Shown here one piece after another: positions 8,229 to 8,355 of a DNA stretch of 8,355 nucleotides. Both the position numbers and the translations under genes were made by a program. Within the stretch, counting starts at the first letter, position 1. Every line of letters begins with the position of its first letter. The notes beneath the pieces are model-generated. The model did no database searches, was not told the DNA's origin, and saw only the letters and a list, made by a program, of their open reading frames with translations. The DNA comes from CAISIP01 sp041581405 (GTDB taxonomy: Bacteria > Pseudomonadota > Gammaproteobacteria > Burkholderiales > Burkholderiaceae_C): positions 1 through 8,355 of the forward strand of contig JBFIDI010000250.1 of NCBI GenBank assembly GCA_041581405.1. The letters are read 5' to 3'.

Positions 8229-8244
8229 TGCGACCCTTGTCGCA
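8229..8244 (-). promoter_or_regulatory. leader hairpin TGCGAC-loop-GTCGCA
   Basis: A perfect 6-bp inverted repeat with a 4-nt loop (AAGG on the transcribed strand), ending 22 nt before the TTG start. It has no T-run, so it is not a standard terminator. It could be a 5' UTR stem or half of a protein-binding palindrome, because its right arm belongs to the repeat series that follows. Confidence 0.45.
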
Positions 8245-8298
8245 GGCAGTCGCAACTCGGTGAGCGAGTCGCAAATCGGAAGTTTAATCGCAATACCG
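8239..8298. repeat. cluster of phased GTCGCAA-type short repeats
   Basis: GTCGCA occurs at 8239, 8249 and 8268, with a variant ATCGCA at 8287 and an inverted copy (TGCGAC) at 8229-8234. The spacings of 10, 19 and 19 bp are close to one and two helical turns. Two copies extend to 12 bases with 11 identical (GTCGCAACTCGG at 8249-8260 and GTCGCAAATCGG at 8268-8279). The cluster lies 23-87 nt upstream of the first gene, where an operator would be expected. Which factor might bind is unknown. Confidence 0.5.
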
Positions 8299-8321
8299 GG
8301 CCGAACCGGCCACTCCGGGTC

Positions 8322-8352
8322 GCCGTGACGTGTGCTGTTGTCGGGTCACGGC
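8322..8352. promoter_or_regulatory. 8-bp inverted repeat at the right edge
   Basis: GCCGTGAC (8322-8329) and GTCACGGC (8345-8352) form a perfect inverted repeat around a 15-nt spacer. There is no T-run on either side within the window. It might be an operator, or the stem of a terminator for a gene beyond the edge. No coding sequence is supported between 8207 and 8355. Confidence 0.35.
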
Positions 8353-8355
8353 CCG

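Noticed and set aside
8281..8311. Possible sigma-70 or sigma-54 promoter around the AT-rich spot before the first gene
   Set aside because: TTGCGA could pass as a -35 but no -10 follows at 17 bp, and the GG...GC spacing does not fit sigma-54.
8322..8352. Intrinsic terminator at the right edge
   Set aside because: The arms pair perfectly but the loop is long and there is no T-run, so it is only listed as an inverted repeat.

Overview
The window is a GC-rich bacterial stretch in which every convincing gene lies on the minus strand, so it reads right to left. It is a nucleotide-sugar / nonulosonic acid (sialic-acid-like sugar) biosynthesis locus of the kind that supplies O-antigen, capsule or flagellin glycosylation. 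The high G+C at third codon positions and the Pse gene set suggest a Pseudomonadota bacterium. That is an inference from style only; no taxonomic marker is present.

In transcription order: an upstream region at the right edge (about 8207-8355) carries a hairpin and a cluster of GTCGCAA repeats. Then come a UDP-glucuronate decarboxylase (8206-7247), a CMP-sialic-acid-type cytidylyltransferase (7245-6559), and a 748-residue fusion of a CBS pair, a NeuB-type synthase, an SAF domain and a xylose-isomerase-like barrel (6562-4316). A 119-base gap with a small palindrome follows. Next is a tightly overlapping pseudaminic acid block: pseB (4196-3195), pseC (3198-2038), pseF (2041-1337), pseG (1340-240) and the first 81 codons of a formyltransferase-like gene (243 to the left edge).

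The genes fall into two modules. PseB, PseC, PseG and PseF cover UDP-GlcNAc dehydration/epimerisation, C4 amination, UDP removal and CMP activation. The usual PseH N-acetyltransferase and a dedicated PseI synthase are not in the window; the formyltransferase-like gene sits next and may supply the N-acyl step. The upstream module has its own activating enzyme and its own synthase fused to a sugar-isomerase-like barrel, but no hydrolysing 2-epimerase. It therefore looks like a second, less ordinary nonulosonate-type route. Nearly all junctions are 1-nt gaps or 4-nt ATGA/GTGA overlaps, indicating translational coupling. The only real internal break is between the two modules.

The least routine items are the fused synthase, the possible N-formyl pseudaminic acid route, and the repeat-rich leader before the first gene.
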